Part shown: piece after piece, positions 13,960 through 24,981 of the stretch | Numbering within the stretch: position 1 is the first letter of the stretch | How the letters are laid out: each line of letters starts with the position of its first letter | Source: Lepidurus packardi | Taxonomy: Eukaryota; Arthropoda; Branchiopoda; Notostraca; Triopsidae | DNA: 64,000 nt | Assembly (NCBI GenBank): GCA_023053545.1 | Contig: JAKZAN010000047.1 | Coordinates: 248,001 to 312,000, forward strand | Direction: 5' to 3' | Notes under the pieces: generated by a model | The model's input: the letters and a program-made list of their open reading frames with translations, nothing else | What the model was told of the DNA's origin: nothing | Database searches by the model: none | Translations under genes and position numbers: made by a program

Positions 13960-16900
13960 CAGTCTGTAAGGAATTAATTCAATCCGTAAGGAATTAAATC
14001 AATCCGTAAGGAATTAATTCAGTCCGTAAGAAATTAATTCAGCCCGTAAGGAACTAAATAAATTCCCAAAGGAATTAATTTGTTCCGTAAGGAATTAATT
14101 CATTCTGTAAGGAATTAATTCAGTCTGTAAGGAATTAATTCAGTCCGTAAGGAATTAATTCAGTCCGTAAGGAATTAATTCAATCCATAAGGATTTAATT
14201 CAGTAAGTAAGGAATTAATTCAGTCCGTAAGGAATTGATTCAGTCGGTAATGAATTAATTCAGTCCGTAAGAAAGTAATTCAGCCCGTAAGGAATTAATT
14301 CATTCCCTAAGGAATTAATTCAGCCCGTAAGGAATTAATTCAATCCGTAAAGAATTAATTCAGTCCGTAAGGAACTAATTCAGTCCGTAAGGAACTAATT
14401 CAGTCCGTAATGTATTAATTCAGTCCGTAAGGAATTAATTCAGTCCGTAAGGAATTAATTCATTCCGTAAGAAATTTATTATGTTAGTAAGGAATTAATT
14501 CAGTCCGTAAGGAACTAATTCAGTCCGTAATGTATTAATGCAGTCCGTAAGAAATAAATTCAGCCCGTAAGGAATTAATTCAATCTCTAAGGAATTAATT
14601 TGGTCCGTTAAGTATTTATTCATTCCATTAAGAATTAATTCATTCTGTAAGGAATTAATTCATTCCGTAAGGAATTTATTCAGTCCGTAAGGAATTAATT
14701 CAGCCAGTAAGGAATTAATTAATTCCCTAAGGAATTAATTTGGTCCGTAAGGAATTAATTCATTCCGTTAAGAATTAATTCAGTCTCTAAGGAATTAATT
14801 CAATCCGTAAGGAATTAATTCAGTCCGTAAGGAATTATTTCAGTCCGTAAGGAATTAATTCAATCCGTAAGGAATTTATTCAGTCCGTAAGGAATTAATT
14901 CAGTCCGTAAGGAATTAATTCAATCCGTAAGGAATTAATTCAGTCCGTAAGGAATTAATTCAATCCGTAAGGAATTAATTCAATCCGTAAGGAATTAAAT
15001 CAATCCGTAAGGAATTAATTCAGTCCGTAAGAAATTAATTCAGCCCGTAAGGAACTAAATAAATTCCCAAAGGAATTAATTTGTTCCGTAAGGAATTAAT
15101 TCATTCTGAAAGGAATTAATTCAGTCTGTAAGGAATTAATTCAGTCCGTAAGGAATTAATTCAGTCCGTAAGGAATTAATTCAATCCATAAGGATTTAAT
15201 TCAGTAAGTAAGGAATTAATTCAGTCCGTAAGGAATTGATTCAGTCGGTAATGAATTAATTCAGTCCGTAAGAAAGTAATTCAGCCCGTAAGGAATTAAT
15301 TCATTCCCTAAGGAATTAATTCAGTCCGTAAGGAATTAATTCAATCCGTAAAGAATTAATTCAGTCCGTAAGGAACTAATTCAGTCCGTAATTAACTAAT
15401 TCAGTCCGTAATGTATTAATTCAGTCCGTAAGGAATTAATTCAGTCCGTAAGGAATTAATTCATTCCGTAAGAAATTTATTATGTTAGTAAGGAATTAAT
15501 TCAGTCCGTAAGGAACTAATTCAGTCCGTAATGTATTAATGCAGTCCGTAAGAAATAAATTCAGCCCGTAAGGAATTAATTCAATCTCTAAGGAATTAAT
15601 TTGGTCCGTTAAGTATTAATTCATTCCGTTAAGAATTAATTCATTCTGTAAGGAATTAATTCATTCCGTAAGGAATTTATTCAGTTCGTAAGGAATTAAT
15701 TCAGCCCGTAAGGAATTAATTAATTCCCTAAGGAATTAATTTGGTCCGTAAGGAATTAATTCATTCCGTTAAGAATTAATTCAGTCTCTAAGGAATTAAT
15801 TCAATCCGTAAGGAATTAATTCAGTCCGTAAGGAATTATTTCAGTCCGTAAGGAATTAATTCAATCCGTAAGGAATTTATTCAGTCCGTAAGGAATTAAT
15901 TCAGTCCGTAAGGAATTAATTCAATCCGTAAGGAATTAATTCAGTCCGTAAGGAATTAATTCAATCCGTAAGGAATTAATTCAATCCGTAAGGAATTAAA
16001 TCAATCCGTAAGGAATTAATTCAGTCCGTAAGAAATTAATTCAGCCCGTAAGGAACTAAATAAATTCCCAAAGGAATTAATTTGTTCCGTAAGGAATTAA
16101 TTCATTCTGTAAGGAATTAATTCAGTCTGTAAGGAATTAATTCAGTCCGTAAGGAATTAATTCAGTCCGTAAGGAATTAATTCAATCCATAAGGATTTAA
16201 TTCAGTAAGTAAGGAATTAATTCAGTCCGTAAGGAATTGATTCAGTCGGTAATGAATTAATTCAGTCCGTAAGAAAGTAATTCAGCCCGTAAGGAATTAA
16301 TTCATTCCCTAAGGAATTAATTCAGTCCGTAAGGAATTAATTCAATCCGTAAAGTATTAATTCAGTCCGTAAGGAACTAATTCAGTCCGTAATTAACTAA
16401 TTCAGTCCGTAATGTATTAATTCAGTCCGTAAGGAATTAATTCAGTCCGTAAGGAATTAATTCATTCCGTAAGAAATTTATTATGTTAGTAAGGAATTAA
16501 TTCAGTCCGTAAGGAACTAATTCAGTCCGTAATGTATTAATGCAGTCCGTAAGAAATAAATTCAGCCCGTAAAGAATTAATTCAATCTCTAAGGAATTAA
16601 TTTGGTCCGTTAAGTATTAATTCATTCCGTTAAGAATTAATTCATTCTGTAAGGAATTAATTCATTCCGTAAGGAATTTATTCAGTTCGTAAGGAATTAA
16701 TTCAGCCCGTAAGGAATTAATTAATTCCCTAAGGAATTAATTTGGTCCGTAAGGAATTAATTCATTCCGTTAAGAATTAATTCAGTCTCTAAGGAATTAA
16801 TTCAATCCGTAAGGAATTAATTCAGTCCGTAAGGAATTATTTCAGTCCGTAAGGAATTAATTCAATCCGTAAGGAATTTATTCAGTCCGTAAGGAATTAA

Positions 16901-16960
16901 TTCAGTCCTTAAGGAATTAATTCAATCCGTAAGGAATTAATTCAGTCCGTAAGGAATTAA
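13960..16960 (+). repeat. Three tandem copies of a 1001-bp higher-order repeat
   Basis: Markers recur at exactly 1001-bp steps: CAATCCATAAGGATTTAA at 14181, 15182 and 16183, and ATGTTAG at 14481, 15482 and 16483. The third copy is followed by a related but rearranged block (next marker +1322). Outer limits are approximate. Confidence 0.8.
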
Positions 16961-19900
16961 TTCAATCCGTAATGAATTAATTCAGCCCATTAATGAATTA
17001 ATTCAGTCCGTAAGGAATTAATTCAGTCCGTAAGGAATTAATTCAGTCCGTAAGGAATTAATTCAATCCGTAAGGAATTTATTCAGTCCGTAAGGAATTA
17101 ATTCAGTCCGTAATGAATTAATTCAATCCGTAAGGAATTAATTCAATCCGTAAGGAATTAATTCAGTCCGTAAGGAATTAATTCAATCCGTAAGGAATTA
17201 ATTCAATCCGTAAGGAATTAATTCAATCCGTAAGGAATGAATTCATTCCCTAAGGAATTAATTCAGTCCGTAAGGAATTAATTCAGTCCGTAAGGAATTA
17301 ATTCAATCCGTAAGGAATTAAATCAATCCGTAAGGAATTAATTCAGTCCGTAAGAAATTAATTCAGCCCGTAAGGAACTAAATAAATTCCCAAAGGAATT
17401 AATTTGTTCCGTAAGGAATTAATTCATTCTGTAAGGAATTAATTCAGTCTGTAAGGAATTAATTCAGTCCGTAAGGAATTAATTCAGTCCGTAAGGAATT
17501 AATTCAATCCATAAAGATTTAATTCAGTAAGTAAGGAATTAATTCAGTCCGTAAGGAATTGATTCAGTCGGTAATGAATTAATTCAGTCCGTAAGAAAGT
17601 AATTCAGCCCGTAAGGAATTAATTCATTCCCTAAGGAATTAATTCAGTCCGTAAGGAATTAATTCAATCCGTAAAGAATTAATTCAGTCCGTAAGGAACT
17701 AATTCAGTCCGTAAGGAACTAATTCAGTCCGTAAGGAACTAATTCAGTCCGTAATGTATTAATTCAGTCCGTAAGGAATTAATTCAGTCCGTAAGGAATT
17801 AATTCATTCCGTAAGAAATGTATTATGTTAGTAAGGAATTAATTCAGTCCGTAAGGAACTAATTCAGTCCGTAATGTATTAATGCAGTCCGTAAGAAATA
17901 AATTCAGCCCCTAAGGAATTAATTCAATCTCTAAGGAATTAATTTGGTCCGTTAAGTATTAATTCATTCCGTTAAGAATTAATTCATTCTGTAAGGAATT
18001 AATTCATTCCGTAAGGAATTTATTCAGTCCGTAAGGAATTAATTCAATCCGTAAGGAATTAATTCAGTCCGGAAGGTATTATTTCAATCCGTAATTAATT
18101 AATTCAGTCCGTAAGGAATTAATTCACTCCGAAAGGAATTAATTAAGTCCGGAAGGAATTGATTCAGTCCGTAAGGAATTAATTCAGTTCGTAAGGAATT
18201 AATTCAGTCCGTAAGGAATTAATTCAATCCGTAAATAATTAATTAAATCCCTAAGGAATTAATTCCGTCCGTGAGGAATTAATTCAGTCCGTAAGGAATT
18301 AAAACAATAAGTAATGAATTAATTCAGTCCATTAATTAATTAATTCAGTACGTAAATAATTAATTCAGTCCGTAAGGATTTAATTCATTCCGTAAATAAT
18401 TAATTCAGTCCGTAAGGATTTAATTCATTCCGTAAGGAATTAATTCAGTCCGTAATTAATTAATTCAGTCTGTAAGGAATTAATTCAATCCGTAATGAAT
18501 TAATTCAATCCGTAAGGAATTAATTCAATCCGTAAGGAATTAATTCATTCCGTAAGGAATTAATTCAGTCCGTAAGGAATTAATTCAATCCGGAAGGAAT
18601 TAATTCAATCCGTAAGGAATAAATTCAGTCCGTAAGGAATTAATTCAGTCCGTAAGGAATTAATTCAATCCGTAAGGAATTAATTCATTCCGTAAGGAAT
18701 TAATTCAGTCCGTAAGGAATTTATTCAATCCGTAATGAATTAATTCAGTCCATTAATTAATTAATTCAGTACGTAAATAATTAATTCAGTCCGTAAGGAA
18801 TTAATTCAGTCCGTAAGGAATTGATTCAGTCGGTAAGGAATTAATTCAGTCCGTAAGAAAGTAATTCAGCCCGTAAGGAATTAATTCATTCCCTAAGGAA
18901 TTAATACAGTCCGTAAATAATGAATTAAATCCGTAACGAATTAATTCCGTCCGTAAGGAATTAATTCAGTCCGTAAGGAATTATTTCAATCCGTAATGAA
19001 TTAATTCAGTCCATTAATTAATTAATTCAGTCCGTAAGGAATTGATTCAGTCCGTAAGGAATTAATTCAGTCCGTAAGGAATTAATTCAATCCGTAAGGA
19101 ATTTATTCAGTCCGTAAGGAATTAATTCAGTCCGTAATGAATTAATTCAATCCGTAAGGAATTAATTCAATCCGTAAGGAATTAATTCAGTCCGTAAGGA
19201 ATTAATTCAATCCGTAAGGAATTAATTCAATCCGTAAGGAATTAATTCAATCCGTAAGGAATGAATTCATTCCCTAAGGAATTAATTCAGTCCGTAAGGA
19301 ATTAATTCAGTCCGTAAGAAATTTATTATGTTAGTAAGGAATTAATTCAGTCCGTAAGGAACTAATTCAGTCCGTAATGTATTAATGCAGTCCGTAAGAA
19401 ATAAATTCAGCCCGTAAGGAATTAATTCAATCTCTAAGGAATTAATTTGGTCCGTTAAGTATTAATTCATTCCGTTAAGAATTAATTCATTCTGTAAGGA
19501 ATTAATTCATTCCGTAAGGAATTTATTCAGTCCGTAAGGAATTAATTCAGCCCGTAAGGAATTAATTAATTCCCTAAGGAATTAATTTGGTCCGTAAGGA
19601 ATTAATTCATTCCGTTAAGAATTAATTCAGTCTCTAAGGAATTAATTCAATCCGTATGGAATTAATTCAGTCCGTAAGGAATTATTTCAGTCCGTAAGGA
19701 ATTAATTCAATCCGTAAGGAATTTATTCAGTCCGTAAGGAATTAATTCAGTCCTTAAGGAATTAATTCAATCCGTAAGGAATTAATTCAGTCCGTAAGGA
19801 ATTAATTCAATCCGTAATGAATTAATTCAGCCCATTAATGAATTAATTCAGTCCGTAAGGAATTAATTCAGTCCGTAAGGAATTAATTCAGTCCGTAAGG

Positions 19901-22395
19901 AATTAATTCAATCCGTAAGGAATTTATTCAGTCCGTAAGGAATTAATTCAGTCCGTAATGAATTAATTCAATCCGTAAGAAATTAATTCGATCCGTAAGG
20001 AATTAATTCAGTCCGTAAGGAATTAATTCAATACGTAAGGAATTAATTCAATCCGTAAGGAATTAATTCAATCCGTAAGGAATGAATTCATTCCCTAAGG
20101 AATTAATTCAGTCCGTAAGGAATTAATTCAGTCCGTAAGGAATTAATTCAATCCGTAAGGAATTAAATCAATCCGTAAGGAATTAATTCAGTCCGTAAGA
20201 AATTAATTCAGCCCGTAAGGAACTAAAAAAATTCCCAAAGGAAATAATTTGTTCCGTAAGGAATTAATTCATTCTGTAAGGAATTAATTCAGTCTGTAAG
20301 GAATTAATTCAGTCCGTAAGGAATTAATTCAGTCCGTAAGGAATTAATTCAATCCATAAGGATTTAATTCAGTAAGTAAGGAATTAATTCAGTCCGTAAG
20401 GAATTGATTCAGTCGGTAATGAATTAATTCAGTCCGTAAGAAAGTAATTCAGCCCGTAAGGAATTAATTCCGTCCGTAAGGAATTAATTCAGTCCGGAAG
20501 GTATTATTTCAATCCGTAATTAATTAATTCAGTCCGTAAGGAATTAATTCACTCCGAAAGGAATTAATTAAGTCCGTAAGGAATTGATTCAGTCCGTAAG
20601 GAATTAATTCAGTCCGTTAGGAATTAATTCAGTCCGTAAGGAATTAATTCAATCCGTAAATAATTAATTAAATCCGTAAGGAGTTAATTCCGTCCGTGAG
20701 GAATTAATTCAGTCCGTAAGGAATTAAAACAATAAGTAATGAATTAATTCAGTCCATTAATTAATTAATTCAGTACGTAAATACTTAATTCAGTCCGTAA
20801 GGATTTAATTCATTCCGTAAATAATTAATTCAGTCCGTAAGGATTTAATTCATTCCGTAAGGAATTAATTCAGTCCGTAATTAATTAATTCAGTCTGTAA
20901 GGAATTAATTCAATCCGTAATGAATTAATTCAATCCGTAAGGAATTAATTCAATCCGTAAGGAATTAATTCATTCCGTAAGGAATTAATTCAGTCCGTAA
21001 GGAATTAATTCAATCCGGAAGGAATAAATTCAATCCGTAAGGAATAAATTCAGTCCGTAAGGAATTAATTCAGTCCGTAAGGAATTAATTCAATCCGTAA
21101 GGAATTAATTAATTCCGTAAGGAATTAATTCAGTCCGTAAGAAATTTATTCAATCCGTAATGAATTAATTCAGTCCATTAATTAATTAATTCAGTACGTA
21201 AATAATTAATTCAGTCCGTAAGGATTTAATTCAGTCCGTAAGGAATTAATTCAGTCCGTAAGGAATTGATTCAGTCGGTAAGGAATTAATTCAGTCCGTA
21301 AGAAAGTAATTCAGCCCGTAAGGAATTAATTCATTCCCTAAGGAATTAATACAGTCCGTAAATAATGAATTAAATCCGTAACGAATTAATTCCGTCCGTA
21401 AGGAATTAATTCATTCCGTAAGGAATTATTTCAATCCGTAATGAATTAATTCAGTCCATTAATTAATTAATTCAGTACGTAAATAATTAATTCAATCCGT
21501 AAGGATTTAATTCATTCTAAAAGGAATTAATTCAGTCCGTAATGTATTAATGCAGTCCGTAAGAAATAAATTCAGCCCGTAAGGAATTAATTCAATCTCT
21601 AAGGAATTAATTAAGTCCGTAAGGAATTGATTCAATCCGTAAGGAATTAATTCAGTCCGTAAGGAATTAATTCAGTCCGTAAGGAATTAATTTAGCCCGT
21701 AAGGAATTAATTTATTCCCTAAGGAATTAATTTGGTCCGTAAGGAATTAATTCATTCCGTTAAGAATTAATTCAGTCTCTAAGGAATTAATTCAATCCGT
21801 AAGGAATTAATTCAGTCCGTAAGGAATTATTTCAGTCCGTAAGGAATTAATTCAATCCGTAAGGAATTTATTCAGTCCGTAAGGAATTAATTCAATCCGT
21901 AAGGAATTAATTCAATCCGTAAGGAATGAATTCATTCCCTAAGGAATTAATTCAGTCCGTAAGGAATTAAATCAATCCGTAAGGAATTAATTCAGTCCGT
22001 AAGAAATTAATTCAGCCCGTAAGGAACTAAATAAATTCCCAAAGGAATTAATTTGTTCCGTAAGGAATTAATTCATTCTGTAAGGAATTAATTCAGTCTG
22101 TAAGGAATTAATTCAGTCCGTAAGGAATTAATTCAGTCCGTAAGGAATTAATTCAATCCGTAAGGAATTAATTCAGTAAGTAAGGAATTAATTCAGTCCG
22201 TAAGGAATTGATTCAGTCGGTAATGAATTAATTCAGTCCGTAAGAAAGTAATTCAGCCCGTAAGGAATTAATTCATTCCCTAAGGAATTAATTCAGTCCG
22301 TAAGGAATTAATTCATTCCCTAAGGATATAATTTGGTCGGTAAGGAATTAATTCATTCCGTTAAGAATTAATTCAGTCTGTAAGGAATTAATTCA

Positions 22396-22866
22396 GAGTG
22401 ACAGTGATTTTTCGTGTGCTTTAGTTTACTTATATAAGCAAATTGACATTAGTGTCAGTTTCCATAAAACTAGTGAGGACAGAAGTAATTAAAGGCCCGT
22501 GGCTTCGGCCAGGGGAGTCTGTAGTGGTTCAATTGGTGTATTCTGGGTGGTATCTAGTGGTGTTTTGTCTAATTTAGTATTCTGTGTGGTATCTAGTGGT
22601 GTTTTGTCTAATTTAGTTGTTGTTCTCGCGAATTCGAAGTACTATATTGGTTTTTGCTGTAAAATAAAGAAGGGGTATGGTGGGGGCAGTCGGTGATGAC
22701 GTGGAAGTTGACTTCGAAGTGATTGATGACGCTTTTGCGGATTTTGCGAAAAATAAGTTGGAAGGTAAACGAGGGGAGAGGTTAGACGACGAGAAGGGAT
22801 GCATGGAAGTAAAAGGAAAGAGAGGCAGAGGAAGGCCCCCCAAAAAGAAGCAGAAGGAAGGGGAAG
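22396..22866 (+). mobile_element. LINE-A partial copy: 5' end only, 3'-truncated
   Basis: Near-identical to the first ~470 bp of the longer LINE-A copy 2305 bp downstream: the 5' untranslated region with its 39-bp tandem repeat and the first 63 codons of ORF1. It then passes directly into satellite A at a GAAG/GAATT junction. Target-primed reverse transcription gives 5'-truncated copies, so a copy holding only the 5' end points to recombination after insertion, not to a separate retrotransposition. Confidence 0.9.
22539..22616 (+). repeat. Two 39-bp tandem repeats in the LINE-A 5' UTR (partial copy)
   Basis: Two near-identical 39-bp units, each starting TATTCTG and ending TCTAATTTAG, differ at one site (GGGTGG versus TGTGG context). 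The same pair is in the longer copy at 24844-24921. Confidence 0.85.
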
Positions 22867-22913
22867 GAATTAATTCAGCCCGTAAGGAATTAATTAATTC
22901 CCTAAGGAATTAA
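22677..22913 (+). pseudogene. Truncated LINE-A ORF1 fused to satellite (78 codons, AT-hook retained)
   Basis: The frame starts at the same ATG as ORF1 of the longer LINE-A copy. About 63 codons come from the LINE: an acidic N-terminus (residues 7-20) and a basic stretch KGKRGRGRPPKKK (46-58) with an AT-hook core RGRP at 51-54. The last 15 residues are read from satellite A and end at a satellite TAA. One change from the other copy: Cys instead of Phe at residue 42. The zinc knuckles are absent. It is a rearrangement by-product; the promoter region is retained, so transcription is possible but nothing shows it. Confidence 0.7.
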
Positions 22914-24702
22914 TTTGGTCCGTAAGGAATTAATTCATTCCGTTAAGAATTAATTCAGTCTCTAAGGAATTAATTCAATCCGTAAGGAATTAATTCAGTC
23001 CGTAAGGAATTATTTCAGTCCGTAAGGAATTAATTCAATCCGTTAGGAATTTATTCAGTCCGTAATAAATAATTTCAATCCGTAATGAATTAATTCAGTC
23101 CGTAAGGAATTAATTCACTCCGAAAGGAATTAATTAAGTCCGTAAGGAATTGATTCAGTCCGTAAGGAATTAATTCAGTCCGTAAGGAATTAATTCAGTC
23201 CGTAAGGAATTATTTCAATCCGTAATGAATTAATTCAGTCCATTAATTAATTAATTCAGTACGTAAATAATTAATTCAATCCGTAAGGATTTAATTCATT
23301 CCGTAAGGAATTAATTCAGTCCGTAATGTATTAATGCAGTCCGTAAGAAATAAATTCAGCCCGTAAGGAATTAATTCAATCTCTAAGGAATTAATTAAGT
23401 CCGTAAGGAATTGATTCAATCCGTAAGGAATTAATTCAGTCCGTAAGGAATTAATTCAGTCCGTAAGGAATTAATTCAATCCGAAAGGAATTAATTCAAT
23501 CCGTAAGGAATTAATTCAGTCCGTAAGGAATTAATTCAGCCCGTAAGGAATTAATTAATTCCCTAAGGAATTAATTTGGTCCGTAAGGAATTAATTCATT
23601 CCGTTAAGAACTAATTCAGTCTCTAAAGAATTAATTCAATCCGTAAGGAATTAATTCAGTCCGTAAGGAATTATTTCAGTCCGTAAGGAATTAATTCAAT
23701 CCGTAAGGAATTAATTCAGTCCGTAAGGAATTAATTCAGTCCGTAAGGAATTAATTCAATCCGTAAGGAATTAATTCAGTCCGTAAGGAATTAATTCAAT
23801 AAGTAATGAATTAATTCAGTCCATTAATGAATTAATTCAGTCCGTAAGGAATTAATTCAGTCCGTAAGGAATTAATTCGGTCCGTAAGGAATTAATTCAA
23901 TCCGTAAGGAATTTATTCAGTCCGTAAGGAATTAATTCAGTCCGTAATGAATTAATTTAATCCGTAAGGAATTAATTCAATCCGTAAGGAATTAATTCAG
24001 TCCGTAAGGAATTAATTCAATCCGTAAGGAATTAATTCAATCCGTAAGGAATTAATTCAATCCGTAAGGAATGAATTCATTCCCTAAGGAATTAATTCAG
24101 TCCGTAAGGAATTAATTCAGTCCGTAAGGAATTAATTCAATCCGTAAGGAATTAAATCAATCCGTAAGGAATTAATTCAGTCCGTAAGGAATTATTTCAG
24201 TCCGTAAGGAATTAATTCAATCCGTAAGGAATTAATTCAGTCCGTAAGGAATTAATTCAGTCCGTAAGGAATTAATTCAATCCGTAAGGAATTAATTCAG
24301 TCCGTAAGGAATTAATTCAATAAGTAATGAATTAATTCAGCCCGTAAGGAACTAAATAAATTCCCAAAGGAATTAATTTGTTCCGTAAGGAATTAATTCA
24401 TTCTGTAAGGAATTAATTCAGTCCGTAAGGAATTAATTCAGTCCGTAAGGAATTAATTCAATCCGTAAGGAATTAATTCAGTAAGTAAGGAATTAATTCA
24501 GTCCGTAAGGAATTGATTCAGTCGGTAATGAATTAATTCAGTCCGTAAGAAAGTAATTCAGCCCGTAAGGAATTAATTCATTCCCTAAGGAATTAATTCA
24601 GTCCGTAAGGAATTAATTAATTCCCTAAGGAATTAATTTGGTCGGTAAGGAATTAATTCATTCCGTTAAGAATTAATTCAGTCTGTAAGGAATTAATTCA
24701 GT
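22864..24702 (+). repeat. Satellite A between the two LINE-A copies
   Basis: Same 20-bp monomer and same orientation as the array upstream. It contains recognisable blocks of that array, such as the AATGTATTAATGCAG variant at 23325, so it is duplicated flank. No gene is present. Confidence 0.95.
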
Positions 24703-24981
24703 GTGACAGTGATTTTTCGTGTGCTTTAGTTTACTTATATAAGCAAATTGACATTAGTGTCAGTTTCCATAAAACTAGTGAGGACAGAAGTAATTAAAGG
24801 CCCGTGGCTTCGGCCAGGGGAGTCTGTAGTGGTTCAATTGGTGTATTCTGGGTGGTATCTAGTGGTGTTTTGTCTAATTTAGTATTCTGTGTGGTATCTA
24901 GTGGTGTTTTGTCTAATTTAGTTGTTGTTCTCGCGAATTCGAAGTACTATATTGGTTTTTGCTGTAAAATAAAGAAGGGGT
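24701..24981 (+). promoter_or_regulatory. LINE-A 5' UTR, probable internal promoter region
   Basis: The 281 bp before the ORF1 ATG have no convincing coding potential. They contain TATATAAG (24736-24743), an insect-type initiator-like TCAGTT (24760-24765), an inverted repeat TGACA-TTAG-TGTCA (24749-24762) and two 39-bp tandem repeats. LINEs usually carry their promoter here. The TATA-to-initiator distance (about 26 bp) is slightly short, and a start at 24762 would leave the first ~60 bp untranscribed, so the exact start site is uncertain. Confidence 0.4.
24844..24921 (+). repeat. Two 39-bp tandem repeats in the LINE-A 5' UTR
   Basis: Units at 24844-24882 and 24883-24921 are almost identical. 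Short tandem repeats in a LINE 5' UTR are often regulatory, but nothing here proves it. The open frame across them (from a non-ATG start) encodes only a low-complexity repeat and is not a gene. Confidence 0.85.

Larger units (their letters stand above)
1..22395 (+). repeat. Satellite A array, 20-bp monomer, plus orientation
   Basis: Continuous tandem array of the 20-bp monomer GGAATTAATTCAGTCCGTAA. Each unit holds the 10-bp palindrome GAATTAATTC. Common variants change the middle (CAATCC, CATTCC, CAGCCC) or the end (CCATAA, CTGTAA). A 21-bp variant with expanded AATT (CATTAATTAATTAATTCAG) and a variant with ATTATGTTAG recur at regular spacing and mark higher-order repeats. Stop codons occur in every frame, so it does not code. 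No gene or RNA feature is visible inside it. It resembles pericentromeric or subtelomeric satellite DNA; which of these is not decidable here. Confidence 0.97.

Noticed and set aside
1..22395. CRISPR-like regular repeats
   Set aside because: There are no unique spacers: the 20-bp unit is itself contiguous, and the whole setting is eukaryotic satellite with LINEs.
22499..22696. 65-codon frame over the 5' UTR repeats (also at 24804)
   Set aside because: Non-ATG start, low-complexity peptide made by the 39-bp tandem repeats; better read as 5' UTR.
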